Source: Virgibacillus proomii
GTDB taxonomy: Bacteria > Bacillota > Bacilli > Bacillales > Amphibacillaceae
DNA: 64,000 nucleotides
Direction: 5' to 3'
Assembly: GCF_018916875.1 (NCBI RefSeq)
Contig: NZ_JAHLNO010000019.1
Span: 124,001 to 188,000 of the forward strand
Part shown: piece by piece, positions 34,777 through 44,024 of the stretch
Numbering within the stretch: the stretch's first letter is position 1
Layout: every line of letters starts with the position of its first letter
Notes under the pieces: generated by a model
The model's input: the letters and a program-made list of their open reading frames with translations, nothing else
What the model was told of the DNA's origin: nothing
Databases searched by the model: none
Position numbers and translations under genes: made by a program

Positions 34777-35212
34777 ATTTATCATCCTTTGTTCAGTATT
34801 TTTAAATTTAAATATGCTAGTTGTATGGTTCGGTAATTAATTTACGTAGCCATATATATTGAAATTAAGCAACTGTAAATCAAGTATATGTTGGCATAAA
34901 GCTTGAAGCAAGTAAATAAGCGTAAGAGCCGGGGAATATACTTTTTATTACAAGGAATTCACCTATAGATCTTTATAGGTACTCACTTGGTATAAACTTC
35001 TCGATTTTAAGTATACTCTTTCCATTTCTCAAAATTATTACTTTTGTATGAAAGTCTCCCACCATTAACCATCTTTCCTCATGAAACTAAGTGCTTATTT
35101 TAAGAAATCCTCCAGTTACTGCTACACTTTGCTAATTTTCAAATATATACTATACATAACTGAAAAATGTGAATCGTTTTGGAACATTACCATGCGTATT
35201 GGAGGCTAAAAT
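34777..35212. other. Divergent intergenic region (unit 2)
   Basis: Copy of 30378-30815 with a few substitutions and small deletions, including the ACCTATA / TATAGGT inverted repeat. No gene. Confidence 0.5.
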
Positions 35213-35872
35213 GTGAAGGGTAGAATTTACATTTTATTACTACTGTTAATAGTAGTTTTCTTAGGAGGTTGTCAAATGGAAAGTAAAGAAACAAGAAAAT
35301 CTTCTGAAATGAATGTGGAAGACTTACCGGATGTAAGAGCTTTTCAAGATGAATTTACTCGAAACTTTTTGCAATCGACGGAAGAAACAAGATCTGGCTA
35401 CTACCCATTTTTGTCTGGAACTGGAAAATATAAAATGGATTTTCCGGCTGGTGGAATTATTGGTGAAAAAAGTTATGCTCTGGAAAAAGAAAGGTTTGAA
35501 AGTTATTTGATTGGGGTTCAAAAGGAATCTGTAAAATCATCTGTAGATATTACATATACAGCTGAAAAAGAAGGAAATGAAAAAGTCATTTTAGACATGT
35601 TAAGGAAAAGTTCTAACGAAGAGCTGAAGTTTAAAAAAGAAGAGTTACAAGGTAGAGGCTTATATATAGCACCATTAAATGAAAATGGAGAATTTGGATT
35701 TGTAAGCTATATACAGAATTTGAGTGGTGTAGGAGGAATTCAAGTTTTTTATGTGTCAGAATGCAATAAAGAGAATGAAAATTGCTCAAAGGATATTGAA
35801 AAAGAAAATAGCCTTATAATAGATTGGTTAAAAACAATCCAGTTTGTAAATAAAGAAAATGAAAGTGAATGA
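35213..35872 (+). CDS. Lipoprotein paired with the lipase-like gene (unit 2 allele)
   Basis: 219 residues; signal peptide and lipobox (FLGGC) identical to unit 1. Identity stops after IIGEKSYA; the remaining 130 residues (ESYLIGVQKESVKSS onward) only loosely resemble the unit 1 allele, sharing the scattered pattern YIQN, C, C and IIDWLK.IQF.N. The stop overlaps the next gene's ATG (ATGA). Likely membrane-anchored partner of the following protein. Confidence 0.8.
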   Translation: MKGRIYILLLLLIVVFLGGCQMESKETRKSSEMNVEDLPDVRAFQDEFTRNFLQSTEETRSGYYPFLSGTGKYKMDFPAGGIIGEKSYALEKERFESYLIGVQKESVKSSVDITYTAEKEGNEKVILDMLRKSSNEELKFKKEELQGRGLYIAPLNENGEFGFVSYIQNLSGVGGIQVFYVSECNKENENCSKDIEKENSLIIDWLKTIQFVNKENESE

Positions 35873-37731
35873 TAGTTATGACTGAAAAAGTAGTCACTAC
35901 TGAGGAGTTTCGTTTAAGATTAATTGATTTAGAATATAAAAATATATCTAAAGAAGAAATGATTAAAAGAATTAAACAAATTTATCTAGAAGAGTATGGA
36001 AAGAAGCTTAGTGCAGAAATTGAAATATATCATTCTTCTGAAGCAACTACTTTAACACAAGATACTGGATTTGATGGGACTGCAATTCATTTTAAAACTC
36101 ATAACGGCGATAATAACGAACTTTATGTTATTTCTCAAGGATCAAAAGATATAGTAGATTGGGAGTATAATATAAAAGCAATGTTTGCTGGAAAAGATTA
36201 TTCTCAAGCACAGGACACACACAAATTTACTGAAGAGACTATAAATAAATTCGGTATAAATAGTAAAAAAGAGATGACTAGCATTATAGGATTATCACAT
36301 TCTTTAGCTCACAATAATAACACTACAGCACATTTAATCTACGGAACCTTTGATAAAGTATATAGTGTTAATGGTGCTCAAACAAATTATTATCAACTCT
36401 ATTTCGCCGATAGAAAATTTGCAAATGATGTAAGAAGTTATTTTTCTATGTCATACAATAATCCTGACGCCATCTACGACATAGACCCAAACAAACTCCG
36501 CCAATTTGCTGAAGCTTACTATAAAGACAAGGCAAAAAATATTCATCAAGTTATTTCAGAAGATGATCCACTTTATGCTGTAAGTGTAGCACGCGGGTTT
36601 TTTACGCTTGGAAATGTAGAGATTATGGATACGAATCCTGATTATCCAGGGCTTCGTTCGCTTATTAAGGATATTCCAGATGAAGTGATTAAGGATTTTC
36701 AGGAACTGGCAATTCAGTACACCACTGCTTCTAACCAAGGTGGTATTAAAACAGTTATGCACGATATTTTAGGTGTTAATATGGATGTCGTAAATAAGAT
36801 GGATAATTGGTTTAACTCTGTTAAAGCCTACGCCACATATCAACCTGAAATTGATACTATGATTCGCCAGTTGGATAAAAAATTACCTGGTGTATTAAAA
36901 CGAGTGAAAATGATTACCAGTAATGCCGAATTAATTTTTGGAAGATTGGTGAAGGCAGGGTATATATCGAATGCGCAAAAACAGCTCATTGTCAAAGAAT
37001 TTACCAATATCGAAACAGAATTAGATGCTATTCAGGAAACGTTGTCGAGATTGGTAGGCGTAAGGGACACCGGAAACTTTTTTGTTCAAATTGGTGGGGA
37101 TATAGCAGCGGTAGTAAAATTAATGGGACACATCACGGCCATTCAAGATAGTTTGGAAGTGTTAAAACGAGAAGATCTTCTGTCCATTTTAGAAGAAATA
37201 AAGGCAAGTCATAGTATCACAGAGGTTTTAAGCAGTTTGTCCAGCGGTAAGAAGTCCTACCTAGGAACAGATATGGTTTTTTCTACTAAACATGGAAAAA
37301 AAGAAATAAAGGTAAATATTTCAGCTGCGCTGCGCATGTATCAAGATGGAAAGGCAGTTTTAGAAGAAAAGTCTTCTGAAATTGATCACTTCCAAACAGC
37401 AATCCATAGAGAAATTTCCCAATGTTACGAAAACAATAAATCTCAAGTTATGCGTAAAATTGATGATATCGAGGCAAATCCAGATTTATATAGTTATCTG
37501 CTTAGAAAGCATATTTATTTTTCACGGTTAAATAAAAAAGTAAAACGTATTCGTGTTTATGAAGTCTTTTTTCCATTGGAAACTGCAAATCTAAATGAAG
37601 AAATTCATGTTTTAAGAAAAAGTGTAGAAAAAGGGTACACGTATGTTGAAAATTATCGAAAGGCAATTGAAGACTTATTTGCAGAAGAAAAAGAAATAGC
37701 GAACTTGTTTGATTTAGTTGGAGGGGAATAG
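35869..37731 (+). CDS. Large lipase-like protein (DUF6792-type) with helical C-terminus
   Basis: 620 residues from ATG 35869, or 617 from ATG 35878. N-terminal ~230 residues look like an alpha/beta-hydrolase: ELYVISQGSKDIVDWEYNIK (strand and oxyanion region) and IIGLSHSLAHNNNTT (141-155), a Gly-x-Ser-x-Ser nucleophile elbow variant. Residues 230-620 are helix-rich, with coiled-coil character near the end. No Sec signal. It follows a lipoprotein gene and is followed by a 112-residue helical protein gene, forming a three-gene unit. The first 230 residues are the part that differs from the unit 1 allele until DIDPNKLRQFAEAYYKDKAK, where identity resumes. DUF6792 is my best recollection of the family; substrate and localisation unknown. 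A secreted antibacterial or toxin role is speculation. Confidence 0.65.
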   Translation: MIVMTEKVVTTEEFRLRLIDLEYKNISKEEMIKRIKQIYLEEYGKKLSAEIEIYHSSEATTLTQDTGFDGTAIHFKTHNGDNNELYVISQGSKDIVDWEYNIKAMFAGKDYSQAQDTHKFTEETINKFGINSKKEMTSIIGLSHSLAHNNNTTAHLIYGTFDKVYSVNGAQTNYYQLYFADRKFANDVRSYFSMSYNNPDAIYDIDPNKLRQFAEAYYKDKAKNIHQVISEDDPLYAVSVARGFFTLGNVEIMDTNPDYPGLRSLIKDIPDEVIKDFQELAIQYTTASNQGGIKTVMHDILGVNMDVVNKMDNWFNSVKAYATYQPEIDTMIRQLDKKLPGVLKRVKMITSNAELIFGRLVKAGYISNAQKQLIVKEFTNIETELDAIQETLSRLVGVRDTGNFFVQIGGDIAAVVKLMGHITAIQDSLEVLKREDLLSILEEIKASHSITEVLSSLSSGKKSYLGTDMVFSTKHGKKEIKVNISAALRMYQDGKAVLEEKSSEIDHFQTAIHREISQCYENNKSQVMRKIDDIEANPDLYSYLLRKHIYFSRLNKKVKRIRVYEVFFPLETANLNEEIHVLRKSVEKGYTYVENYRKAIEDLFAEEKEIANLFDLVGGE

Positions 37732-37732
37732 A

Positions 37733-38068
37733 GTGAGAGAGGAAACGATCACAGTAACAGAAAGAATTGTTGCAAGTGAGGATCTTACACATAAGAAACA
37801 AATTCTTCGTGGGTATACAGATGCAATTTATCAATGTGATACCGCTTTTTTAAAATTAATGGATGACATTATTGTTAACGAAGAGCAGAAGGGTGAAATT
37901 GTTGAAGCTATGAAAGAAGAAACCAAGAAATTAACTACGTATAATCGTAATTTACTAGAGCATGTAGATAAACGAATTAATAAAATGGTTGAAGGGTTAG
38001 ACGAGCAAGTTGATGAGATGAAAAAGCAGAGCCTTACCATCACCTATGAAAATACTCCATCTGCTTAA
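37733..38068 (+). CDS. Small helical/coiled-coil protein, unknown function
   Basis: About 111 residues from GTG 37733, which has GGAGGGG seven bases upstream; the frame extends five codons further without a ribosome site. Almost entirely predicted helix (KHIEEM-like heptads: EEQKGEIVEAMKEETKKLTT; HVDKRINKMVEGLDEQVDEM), no signal peptide or membrane segment. Starts two bases after the lipase-like gene's stop. Its size and all-helical build recall partner proteins of type VII-exported toxins, but no WXG motif is present, so this is only a hint. Confidence 0.7.
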   Translation: MREETITVTERIVASEDLTHKKQILRGYTDAIYQCDTAFLKLMDDIIVNEEQKGEIVEAMKEETKKLTTYNRNLLEHVDKRINKMVEGLDEQVDEMKKQSLTITYENTPSA

Positions 38069-38304
38069 TTGCCTCTCAATGTAAAAGCCGATTCACTTGC
38101 AAAGGGAAATTCCTATTCAGCTTTACGGATAGGTACTTTTTGTGATGAATTTTTAGACAGAAGTTACTACAGCAGTGAGGACAGTTTTAGAATATATATT
38201 GGACTTTCTATGTGAAGAATAGGATCTGCACCTGTAAAAAGTTTAATAACTGGAAAGAAAAGAGGATTTTGTTGAGTTTACATATAAATGCTAATATCCA
38301 GCAT
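38069..38304. other. Intergenic, nothing recognised
   Basis: No gene or terminator with confidence; the region downstream of the family A copy (38485-38876) is likewise without a recognisable gene. Confidence 0.35.
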
Positions 38305-38484
38305 TTTATCCTATGTAAGGTGCCGTAAGACTCCTACTTCAAGAGCTTGAGTTGGTACAAAAGGGTCTAAGTGGGAGAAAACGGCACCTAAATAACCCGA
38401 TTCGTTTAAGGGCCTTTAGGTCAACCCTTGTGGCACTAACATTCGGTAGGAAGAAAACTCCTACTGAATGAAGTTTCACTTTAT
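38305..38484 (+). repeat. Dispersed repeat family A, full copy
   Basis: TTTATCCTATGTAAGGTGCC to ATGAAGTTTCACTTTAT. First hairpin AGGTGCCGT / ACGGCACCT is perfect; the last is ATTCGGTAGG / CCTACTGAAT with a G-T pair. Confidence 0.85.
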
Positions 38485-38876
38485 TTTATCTGAATAAACT
38501 GTTTTCTAGCTATTTAAATAATGATCAGATTTGCTTAGGCTTGGGTACTATGCTTACAGATTAATTCTTTTACAGGGTATGTTTCTCTGAAAAGGTATAT
38601 CAAAAGAAGATCTGAGCTTGGGTGTGGGCGGAAAACAAGCTAGATGTCTGGTAAAAAAGAAATGATGACTATGAACAGAAAACTTGTCTTTCAATCTCAA
38701 AGAAGCAGTTGAAAAATCGATGTCTGTTCTATGTTTCCCATTTAATATCCTGTGTTTCCAAGTAAAAATAACTTGGAATATATTGTGAATATGTTTAATA
38801 CTGTTAAAACTAGGGGAATGGTTTTATAGGTCATAAAGGATCTAATTTAGAACAAATAACAAAAGGGGGACTAAAC

Positions 38877-39902
38877 ATGAAGATCCTTACACTTTTTCCA
38901 GAAACAACAAGTGCCACACAACTATTATCTAAGGAGAAGTCGCTAGGGTTGCGAGACTTTTTAAAAAATACAGATCATGAATTAACGATCATTACGAATG
39001 ATAGGGAAGTAGATGAACATATTGAGAAGGCTGATGTGGTTATTTCTTCTCCTTTCTTACCAGCTTATATTACTAAAGAAAGGGCAGATAAAGCGAAGAA
39101 TTTAAAATTGGCAATTACAGCTGGAATTGGGTCTGATCATGTAGATCTTGATGCAGCGATAGATAAAGGAATCACTGTAGCTGAAATACCTGGCAGTAAC
39201 AATGTTAGTGTTGCTGAACAAAATGTAATGGAAGCATTATTATTGCTAAGGAATTATGAAGAAGGACACAGACAAGCTGAGGAAGGTGAATGGGATTTAC
39301 CTAAAGTAGGTGTAGAGGCGCATGATTTGATTGGCAAGATGGTAGGTATTTTCGGATTTGGTCGTATTGGTCAATTAACAGCTGCACGTTTGAAACCGTT
39401 TGAAGTAAAGTTACAATACCATGATCCATATCGAAAAAAAGAACTGGAAGATCAAATGGGAATTAAATATGTAGACTTTGATACATTGGTACAAACATCT
39501 GACATCATCATTATTCAGTCACCGTTAACCAAAGATACAAAAAATAGATTTGATAAGAATGTTATAAGTAAGATGAAAGAGAATGCTGTACTTGTCAATT
39601 GTGCAAGAGGTGGCATTGTGGAGCGAGATGCAATCACAGAAGCAGTTAAAAGTGGCAAGATTCGCTATGGTGGCGATGTTTGGTACCCACAACCAGCTCC
39701 TAAAGATCATCCTTGGCGTTCTCTCAAACAGACAGGGCTTACGGTTCATTATTCCGGTATGACTGTAGAGGCACAAGAGAGAATTCAAAAAGGTGTGCAA
39801 GAAATTCTAACAAGCTTTATAAACAACAAGCCGATTAAAGAGTCCTATTTGATTGTGGCTAATCATAAAGTTACAAATCAAAGTTATCAAACACAAAAAT
39901 AA
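38877..39902 (+). CDS. NAD-dependent formate dehydrogenase-like D-2-hydroxyacid dehydrogenase
   Basis: 341 residues. Rossmann motif VGIFGFGRIGQL, LVNCARGGIVERDAI, and the formate-dehydrogenase hallmark YGGDVWYPQPAPKDHPWR followed by the catalytic-His segment VHYSGMTVEAQER. In true FDH the segment reads close to PHISGTS; here the His and Ser-Gly are kept but neighbours differ. About 30-50 residues shorter than plant and methylotroph FDHs, like other bacillar family members. The enzyme would oxidise formate to carbon dioxide with NAD; a hydroxyacid substrate is the alternative. Good AAAGGGGG ribosome site, terminator downstream, single-gene unit. Confidence 0.8.
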   Translation: MKILTLFPETTSATQLLSKEKSLGLRDFLKNTDHELTIITNDREVDEHIEKADVVISSPFLPAYITKERADKAKNLKLAITAGIGSDHVDLDAAIDKGITVAEIPGSNNVSVAEQNVMEALLLLRNYEEGHRQAEEGEWDLPKVGVEAHDLIGKMVGIFGFGRIGQLTAARLKPFEVKLQYHDPYRKKELEDQMGIKYVDFDTLVQTSDIIIIQSPLTKDTKNRFDKNVISKMKENAVLVNCARGGIVERDAITEAVKSGKIRYGGDVWYPQPAPKDHPWRSLKQTGLTVHYSGMTVEAQERIQKGVQEILTSFINNKPIKESYLIVANHKVTNQSYQTQK

Positions 39903-39928
39903 TATATATACTGACAAGGTACTTAGTT

Positions 39929-40000
39929 AACAGTCCGTACGAATCTAATTAACCTGCCAAGCAGGCAAGAAATAATAAAAGTGTGCGGACTGTTTTTGTT
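39929..40000 (+). terminator. Terminator after the formate dehydrogenase-like gene
   Basis: Outer arms AACAGTCCG / CGGACTGTT enclose a small CTGCC / GGCAG-type inner hairpin; TTTTTGTTT follows. Confidence 0.75.
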
Positions 40001-40355
40001 TACGAATTAATCAATCGGACAAATGTCTTATTTGTTAGCTTATTATATTATTATATAAGAGAGAGATAATTCCGTATAAAAATAAATGGTCTAAATTTTT
40101 GCTGAGAACAAGTTGAAATTTTACTTATGCTAATTAACGCAAACTCCGGATAATTTCTTTTTCAATGATTTCATTTTCACGATTAATCATCGGGGAACTA
40201 TTCCAGTTTCTTTTTGTTTTATATGTAACTAAATATTACTTGGGCGTCGCTTCCCATTTGAATTCAACTAAATAATCGGATAAACTACTTGAAATTCTTT
40301 CCGTTTCCCTTTATCTTATAAATCAAAACTTACTGAATAGAGAAAGGAATTTTAT

Positions 40356-40733
40356 ATGCATCATACATTGCGTGAAGAAATACAGCTGAAGTTACAAAAT
40401 GGGGAATATCATTGTGAAAAAGAACTAACTTTGTCTATTATAAGTGGTAAATGGAAAGTAGTCATTTTATGGCATTTAGGTGTTGAAGGCCCGCACCGTT
40501 TTAACAGTTTGCAACGTTTATTTGAAAACATTTCTCATAAGACACTCTCCAACCAGTTAAAAGAGCTAATAGAAGATGGTATTGTCAGCCGTAAAGTATA
40601 TCCGGTGTCTCCACCTAAAGTAGAATATTCTATGACAAAATTGGGCTATACTTTATTGCCTATTATTGAAATGATGTACGACTGGGGGAAAAAACGCATC
40701 CAACAATTAAAGGAAGAAGGGATCATTAATTAG
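40356..40733 (+). CDS. HxlR-family transcriptional regulator
   Basis: 125 residues. Winged-helix layout with the family hallmark Cys near the N-terminus (EYHCEKELTLSIISGKWKVV), then LWHLGVEGPHRFNSLQRLF and SHKTLSNQLKELIEDGIVSR as recognition helix and wing. HxlR/YodB-type proteins often sense electrophiles through that Cys. AGAAAGGA precedes the ATG. It faces the PfpI-type gene tail to tail, so any control of that gene is by function rather than a shared promoter. Confidence 0.9.
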   Translation: MHHTLREEIQLKLQNGEYHCEKELTLSIISGKWKVVILWHLGVEGPHRFNSLQRLFENISHKTLSNQLKELIEDGIVSRKVYPVSPPKVEYSMTKLGYTLLPIIEMMYDWGKKRIQQLKEEGIIN

Positions 40734-40782
40734 AAAGGTTTTTCCAAAGGTCATTTTTAACATTTCTCCTACTTATGAAATG

Positions 40783-40811
40783 ATCCCATACCACTAAATA
40801 TGATATGGGAT
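40783..40811. terminator. Bidirectional terminator between convergent genes
   Basis: ATCCCATA / TATGGGAT perfect arms followed by TATTT. Confidence 0.65.
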
Positions 40812-40859
40812 TATTTGAAATACTCGGTCCATCACTTTAATAACCGCCTGCTATTAATA

Positions 40860-41378
40860 TTAAAGTTTATCGTTTAGAAGTTTCAATGCCTCCCGGTTAA
40901 AAGCTGGAAGATCATCAGGGGTACGGCTGGTTACGATATTTTGATCAACCACTACTTCCTCATCTATAAAAATAGCTCCAGCATTGATCAAATCCTTGCG
41001 AATAGAAGTAAACCCGGTAACATGGACGCCTTTTAATAAATCTGTATCGATAAGGAATTGAGGCCCGTGACATATTGCAAAAACGGGTTTTTTAGCTTCG
41101 ATAAATTTACGCGCAAATGCAGCATTCCGTTCATCAATTCGCAATAAGTCAGGGGAAAAGCCGCCTGGTACAAGGAGTGCATCGTAATCTTCCGCTTTTA
41201 CTTCATCTATTCCTTTATCAATCGTAAATGTTCCGCCATTTTTACCAGTAATTTGTTTTCCTGCTTCTTGTTCAACTAAATCTACGGAGTGATTCGCTTC
41301 TTTAAAATGTTTAACTGGATCAGTTAATTCGATTTCCTCAACCATGTTTGTAACAAGTACAGCAATTTTTTTACCCAT
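40860..41378 (-). CDS. DJ-1/PfpI-family protein (general stress protein 18/YfkM-like)
   Basis: 172 residues, standard length. The nucleophile elbow is FAICHGPQFL with the conserved Cys and following His; LLVPGGFSPD and LTSRTPDDLPAF are also typical. Family members act as glyoxalase III/deglycases or stress proteases; which one cannot be told. AGAAAGGATG precedes the ATG. Stand-alone gene. Confidence 0.9.
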   Translation of the reverse strand: MGKKIAVLVTNMVEEIELTDPVKHFKEANHSVDLVEQEAGKQITGKNGGTFTIDKGIDEVKAEDYDALLVPGGFSPDLLRIDERNAAFARKFIEAKKPVFAICHGPQFLIDTDLLKGVHVTGFTSIRKDLINAGAIFIDEEVVVDQNIVTSRTPDDLPAFNREALKLLNDKL

Positions 41379-41684
41379 AAAATTTTCATCCTTTCTAAAT
41401 TAATCAGCCTCTAAATCATATGTTCATTTTAGAACTGTTAGAAGTATCTGTAAAGAATGCACTTTTTTGTGCGGAGGTTACCTATACGTTACTATTGGCA
41501 TGTAATTTGTATTTGTTGTACAGAATTCATTTTGCTTGTAGGTTATAAAGTATAAAATAAGGAGGAAGGGTTGATTTGACATCGTAAAAAATGTAGGTTT
41601 AATGTAAGCAATTGCTATTGAGATCGAGCTTTCCTATATATAGAAAACTAAATATTTGCTAACAGAAGGATATAAAATGCTGAA
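41379..41684. other. Intergenic, nothing recognised
   Basis: Promoter region of the PfpI gene on one side; no gene. A GTATAAAATAAGGAGGAAGG string near 41550 looks like a ribosome site without a following intact frame. Confidence 0.35.
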
Positions 41685-41819
41685 TATATAAAAAAGGATC
41701 AAAAATTACTTATGGTAAATAGATTAAACAGCCCAAACATAGGGCTATGGAACGGTGTTGGTGGCAAGATTGAAGCTGATGAGACTCCGAAAGAATTGGG
41801 CACCAGTAGCCTTGTTTAA
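41685..41819 (+). pseudogene. NUDIX hydrolase fragment
   Basis: One frame reads KKDQKLLMVNRLNSPN, then GLWNGVGGKIEADETPKE, which is the N-terminal half of a MutT-type NUDIX protein up to the start of the Nudix box, and stops at TAA 41817-41819. The Glu-rich catalytic half is missing. It ends close to an AraC fragment, so a deletion joined the two fossils. Confidence 0.75.
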
Positions 41820-41857
41820 ACTTCAATTTTTTCTAACGGACAGGTTGTATAACAGTT

Positions 41858-42073
41858 ATGATCGGTTTTCGAGGAAAAGTTTGGATTGCTCCTTTACAGA
41901 ATCTTTATTTAAAACGAATAAACTATGCAATAGAATGTTTAATCAAGAATCCGTCTATGCTTGTATCAGAAATTGACTTAAATGCAGGATTTGTTAATGA
42001 TTCGCAATTTTGCAATGTCTTCAAAAGGGAAACTGGTTTAACACCTACTTTATTTAGAAAAAAATTCTTATAA
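41858..42073 (+). pseudogene. AraC-family DNA-binding domain fragment
   Basis: The C-terminal part of an AraC regulator: INYAIECLIKNPSMLVSEI, then LNAGFVNDSQFCNVFKRETG and LTPTLFRKKFL, stop at 42073. The sensory domain and first helix-turn-helix are absent, with no ribosome site, so it is a remnant. Confidence 0.75.
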
Positions 42074-42094
42074 GGAATGAATTTGATAATTCTT

Positions 42095-42230
42095 AGCCAT
42101 GTTTCACAAGAGCTTTGCAATGAAAAAAGGAAGTTCCAAATCTTGTATAATGGTAGTTGACCAAAACAACCATTGAGATTAGGAGTACTTCCTATGACCA
42201 TTATTTGACAAATAGCTTATTTAGAGATGT
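42095..42230 (+). mobile_element. Possible insertion-sequence left-end remnant
   Basis: GGAAGTTCCAAATCTTGTAT, then AGGAGTACTTCCTATGACC reads as an outward-type promoter and the start of a transposase-like frame (MTII followed at once by TGA). No further transposase sequence is present. Low confidence; recognition is from general resemblance. Confidence 0.3.
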
Positions 42231-42482
42231 ATAGGTATAGTTAATATGTGATCATGGTGGAAAAAAACTAGAATCTTATCTTATGATTTGAATAGAACTT
42301 CAGTCTAAACCGGAATTTGTACCAATTCGGTTATATTTCTTATCTTATAAATGTGTGTATGGAAAAGAACAACTTGGGTTAGTGTGAGTTTAAAAGTAAT
42401 GTCTTGTGGATGATAAATTACTTATAAGTGCATAGTATGATGTTTGATTTTTTATAAATGGTTAGTACGGGGAAATTAGGTC

Positions 42483-42620
42483 TGTATGGAATTCGGATAC
42501 ACATAGACTACCGTGGGAAAAGCAGAGCCGAAAATCCCGCAGGAAGCCGTTCTTTGCTTCCGAGGAAGTTGAGGCGTTACCCACGGAAAGTGAAGTATAT
42601 CCGAATGGAACACTGATAGC
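42483..42620 (+). repeat. Palindromic interspersed repeat family E
   Basis: ATTCGGATA (42491-42499) pairs with TATCCGAAT (42598-42606), and an inner CCGTGGG pairs with CCCACGG; the centre has CCCGCAGGAAGCCG and GCTTCCGAGGAAG. This type of GC-rich palindrome is common between genes in Bacillaceae. Only one copy in this window. Confidence 0.75.
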
Positions 42621-43040
42621 ACAACTTTATTTAGAATTTTTTAACGTATAATTTTAAAATACTGCAAGTATGAACTTTTTTAATAAAAGCTATTATGAAA
42701 TTGATTCATAAGGATTAAAAGTTACAGATAATAATATGTGAAATGATGTATTTTAAGTTGTAAGGCAAGAAGTAACTCAACTCTATAGGCGGTGTGATGA
42801 ATCGCATTTCTTTTCATTTATGTTTGTATTAGAGGGATAATAAATTAACTTGGTTATTGGAAACAAAGGAGAAACCTGGTATATTTTATACGTTAGGACA
42901 GTATAAATTTAGTTCGGAAATTAAGTGAAAACAGTGAAAATTTTAATGTTCAAAGTATAAGTCAACTAGGGAGTATTTGTACGAATGCTTGGTTAATTTA
43001 CATATAGATATAATTTAAAATTAAGGAGGGGGACATAACT
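42621..43040. other. Region upstream of the sucrose repressor gene
   Basis: About 420 bases with no gene. Promoter of scrR not identified with confidence; none of the sucrose operator palindromes occurs here. Confidence 0.35.
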
Positions 43041-44024
43041 TTGGTAACGATAAAAGATATCGCTGAAATGGCAAGTGTTTCGAGGTCAACTGTTTCTAGA
43101 GTTTTGAATAATTCCGGCTATGTAAGTGATGACGCGAGAAAGCGTGTTGAGGAAGTCATTGAAAAAACAGGCTATGTGCCGAGTAGATATGCAAAATCTT
43201 TAAGGACAAAAAAGACGAAAGTAATTGGAGTGATTCTGCCTACTATTCAGACAGAAACGCCTAGCAGGGTGGTTACAGGTTTAGGAAAAGAATTATCAAA
43301 ACATGGATACCAGATTCTACTTGCAAACACGAACCACAACAAAGAAAAGGAATTGGAGTACTTAGATTTGCTTATGCGCCAGGTGGATGGAATTGTATTG
43401 ATTGCAACGAATACAGAACCAGAACTTATGCAAAAAATCAATGAGATCAGTCTGCCGATTGTCCTCATCGGTCAGGAAGCAGAAGGAGTTATGTGCGTTA
43501 CGTATGATGACTATCATGTAGCTAGAGAATTAACCGCTTTCTTAATAGAAAAAGGACATAAACGGATCGGTTTTATTGGCGTTGACGAATCCGATCGGGC
43601 CGTTGGTTACTTGCGTAAAAAAGGATTTTTTGATGAAATGATGGCACATCATCTAGCAATTGAAGAAGCTTGGATTCAGAAAGCGGTTTTTGATATTGAT
43701 TCAGGTTACACGGCGATGGAAAATATGATAAAATGTTGTTCCAAACGACCAACCGCTATTGTTGCTGTTACGGATAGATTGGCAATAGGCGCTATCAGCT
43801 ATTTAAAGCAGCAAGGATTTAACGTACCAAAAGATATGGCGTTTATTGGAATTGGCGCTTCCGAATTATCCCAGTATGTTGATCCCCCGTTAACTACAGT
43901 TGACTACAAAAATGAAAAAGCAGGTGAAGAAGCAGCGAGACAGATTTTAGCTCGGATTCGTTCAGAAAAATATCAAGAAAAAATTGTCCTGGACTATAGA
44001 CTTATTATTCGTGATAGTGTATGA
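43041..44024 (+). CDS. scrR: LacI-family repressor of sucrose genes
   Basis: 327 residues from TTG 43041 with AAGGAGGGGG upstream. N-terminal LacI helix-turn-helix and hinge: IKDIAEMASVSRSTVSRVLN, VEEVIEKTGYVPSRYAKSL. The rest is a periplasmic-binding-like sugar domain (VDGIVLIATNT, AIVAVTDRLAIGAISYLKQQ). Placed head of a sucrose PTS operon, with three palindromes of the LacI type between it and scrA (ATCGAT centres), so it very likely represses scrABK and perhaps itself. The stop codon lies inside the first palindrome. The effector would be sucrose-6-phosphate or fructose by analogy with ScrR. Confidence 0.87.
   Translation: MVTIKDIAEMASVSRSTVSRVLNNSGYVSDDARKRVEEVIEKTGYVPSRYAKSLRTKKTKVIGVILPTIQTETPSRVVTGLGKELSKHGYQILLANTNHNKEKELEYLDLLMRQVDGIVLIATNTEPELMQKINEISLPIVLIGQEAEGVMCVTYDDYHVARELTAFLIEKGHKRIGFIGVDESDRAVGYLRKKGFFDEMMAHHLAIEEAWIQKAVFDIDSGYTAMENMIKCCSKRPTAIVAVTDRLAIGAISYLKQQGFNVPKDMAFIGIGASELSQYVDPPLTTVDYKNEKAGEEAARQILARIRSEKYQEKIVLDYRLIIRDSV

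Larger units (their letters stand above)
32162..36555. repeat. Tandem duplication, unit 2 (4.39 kb)
   Basis: Second unit; begins with codons 1-68 of the ABC ATPase (minus strand) and ends at the IHQVI codons of the intact lipase-like gene. See unit 1. Confidence 0.93.
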
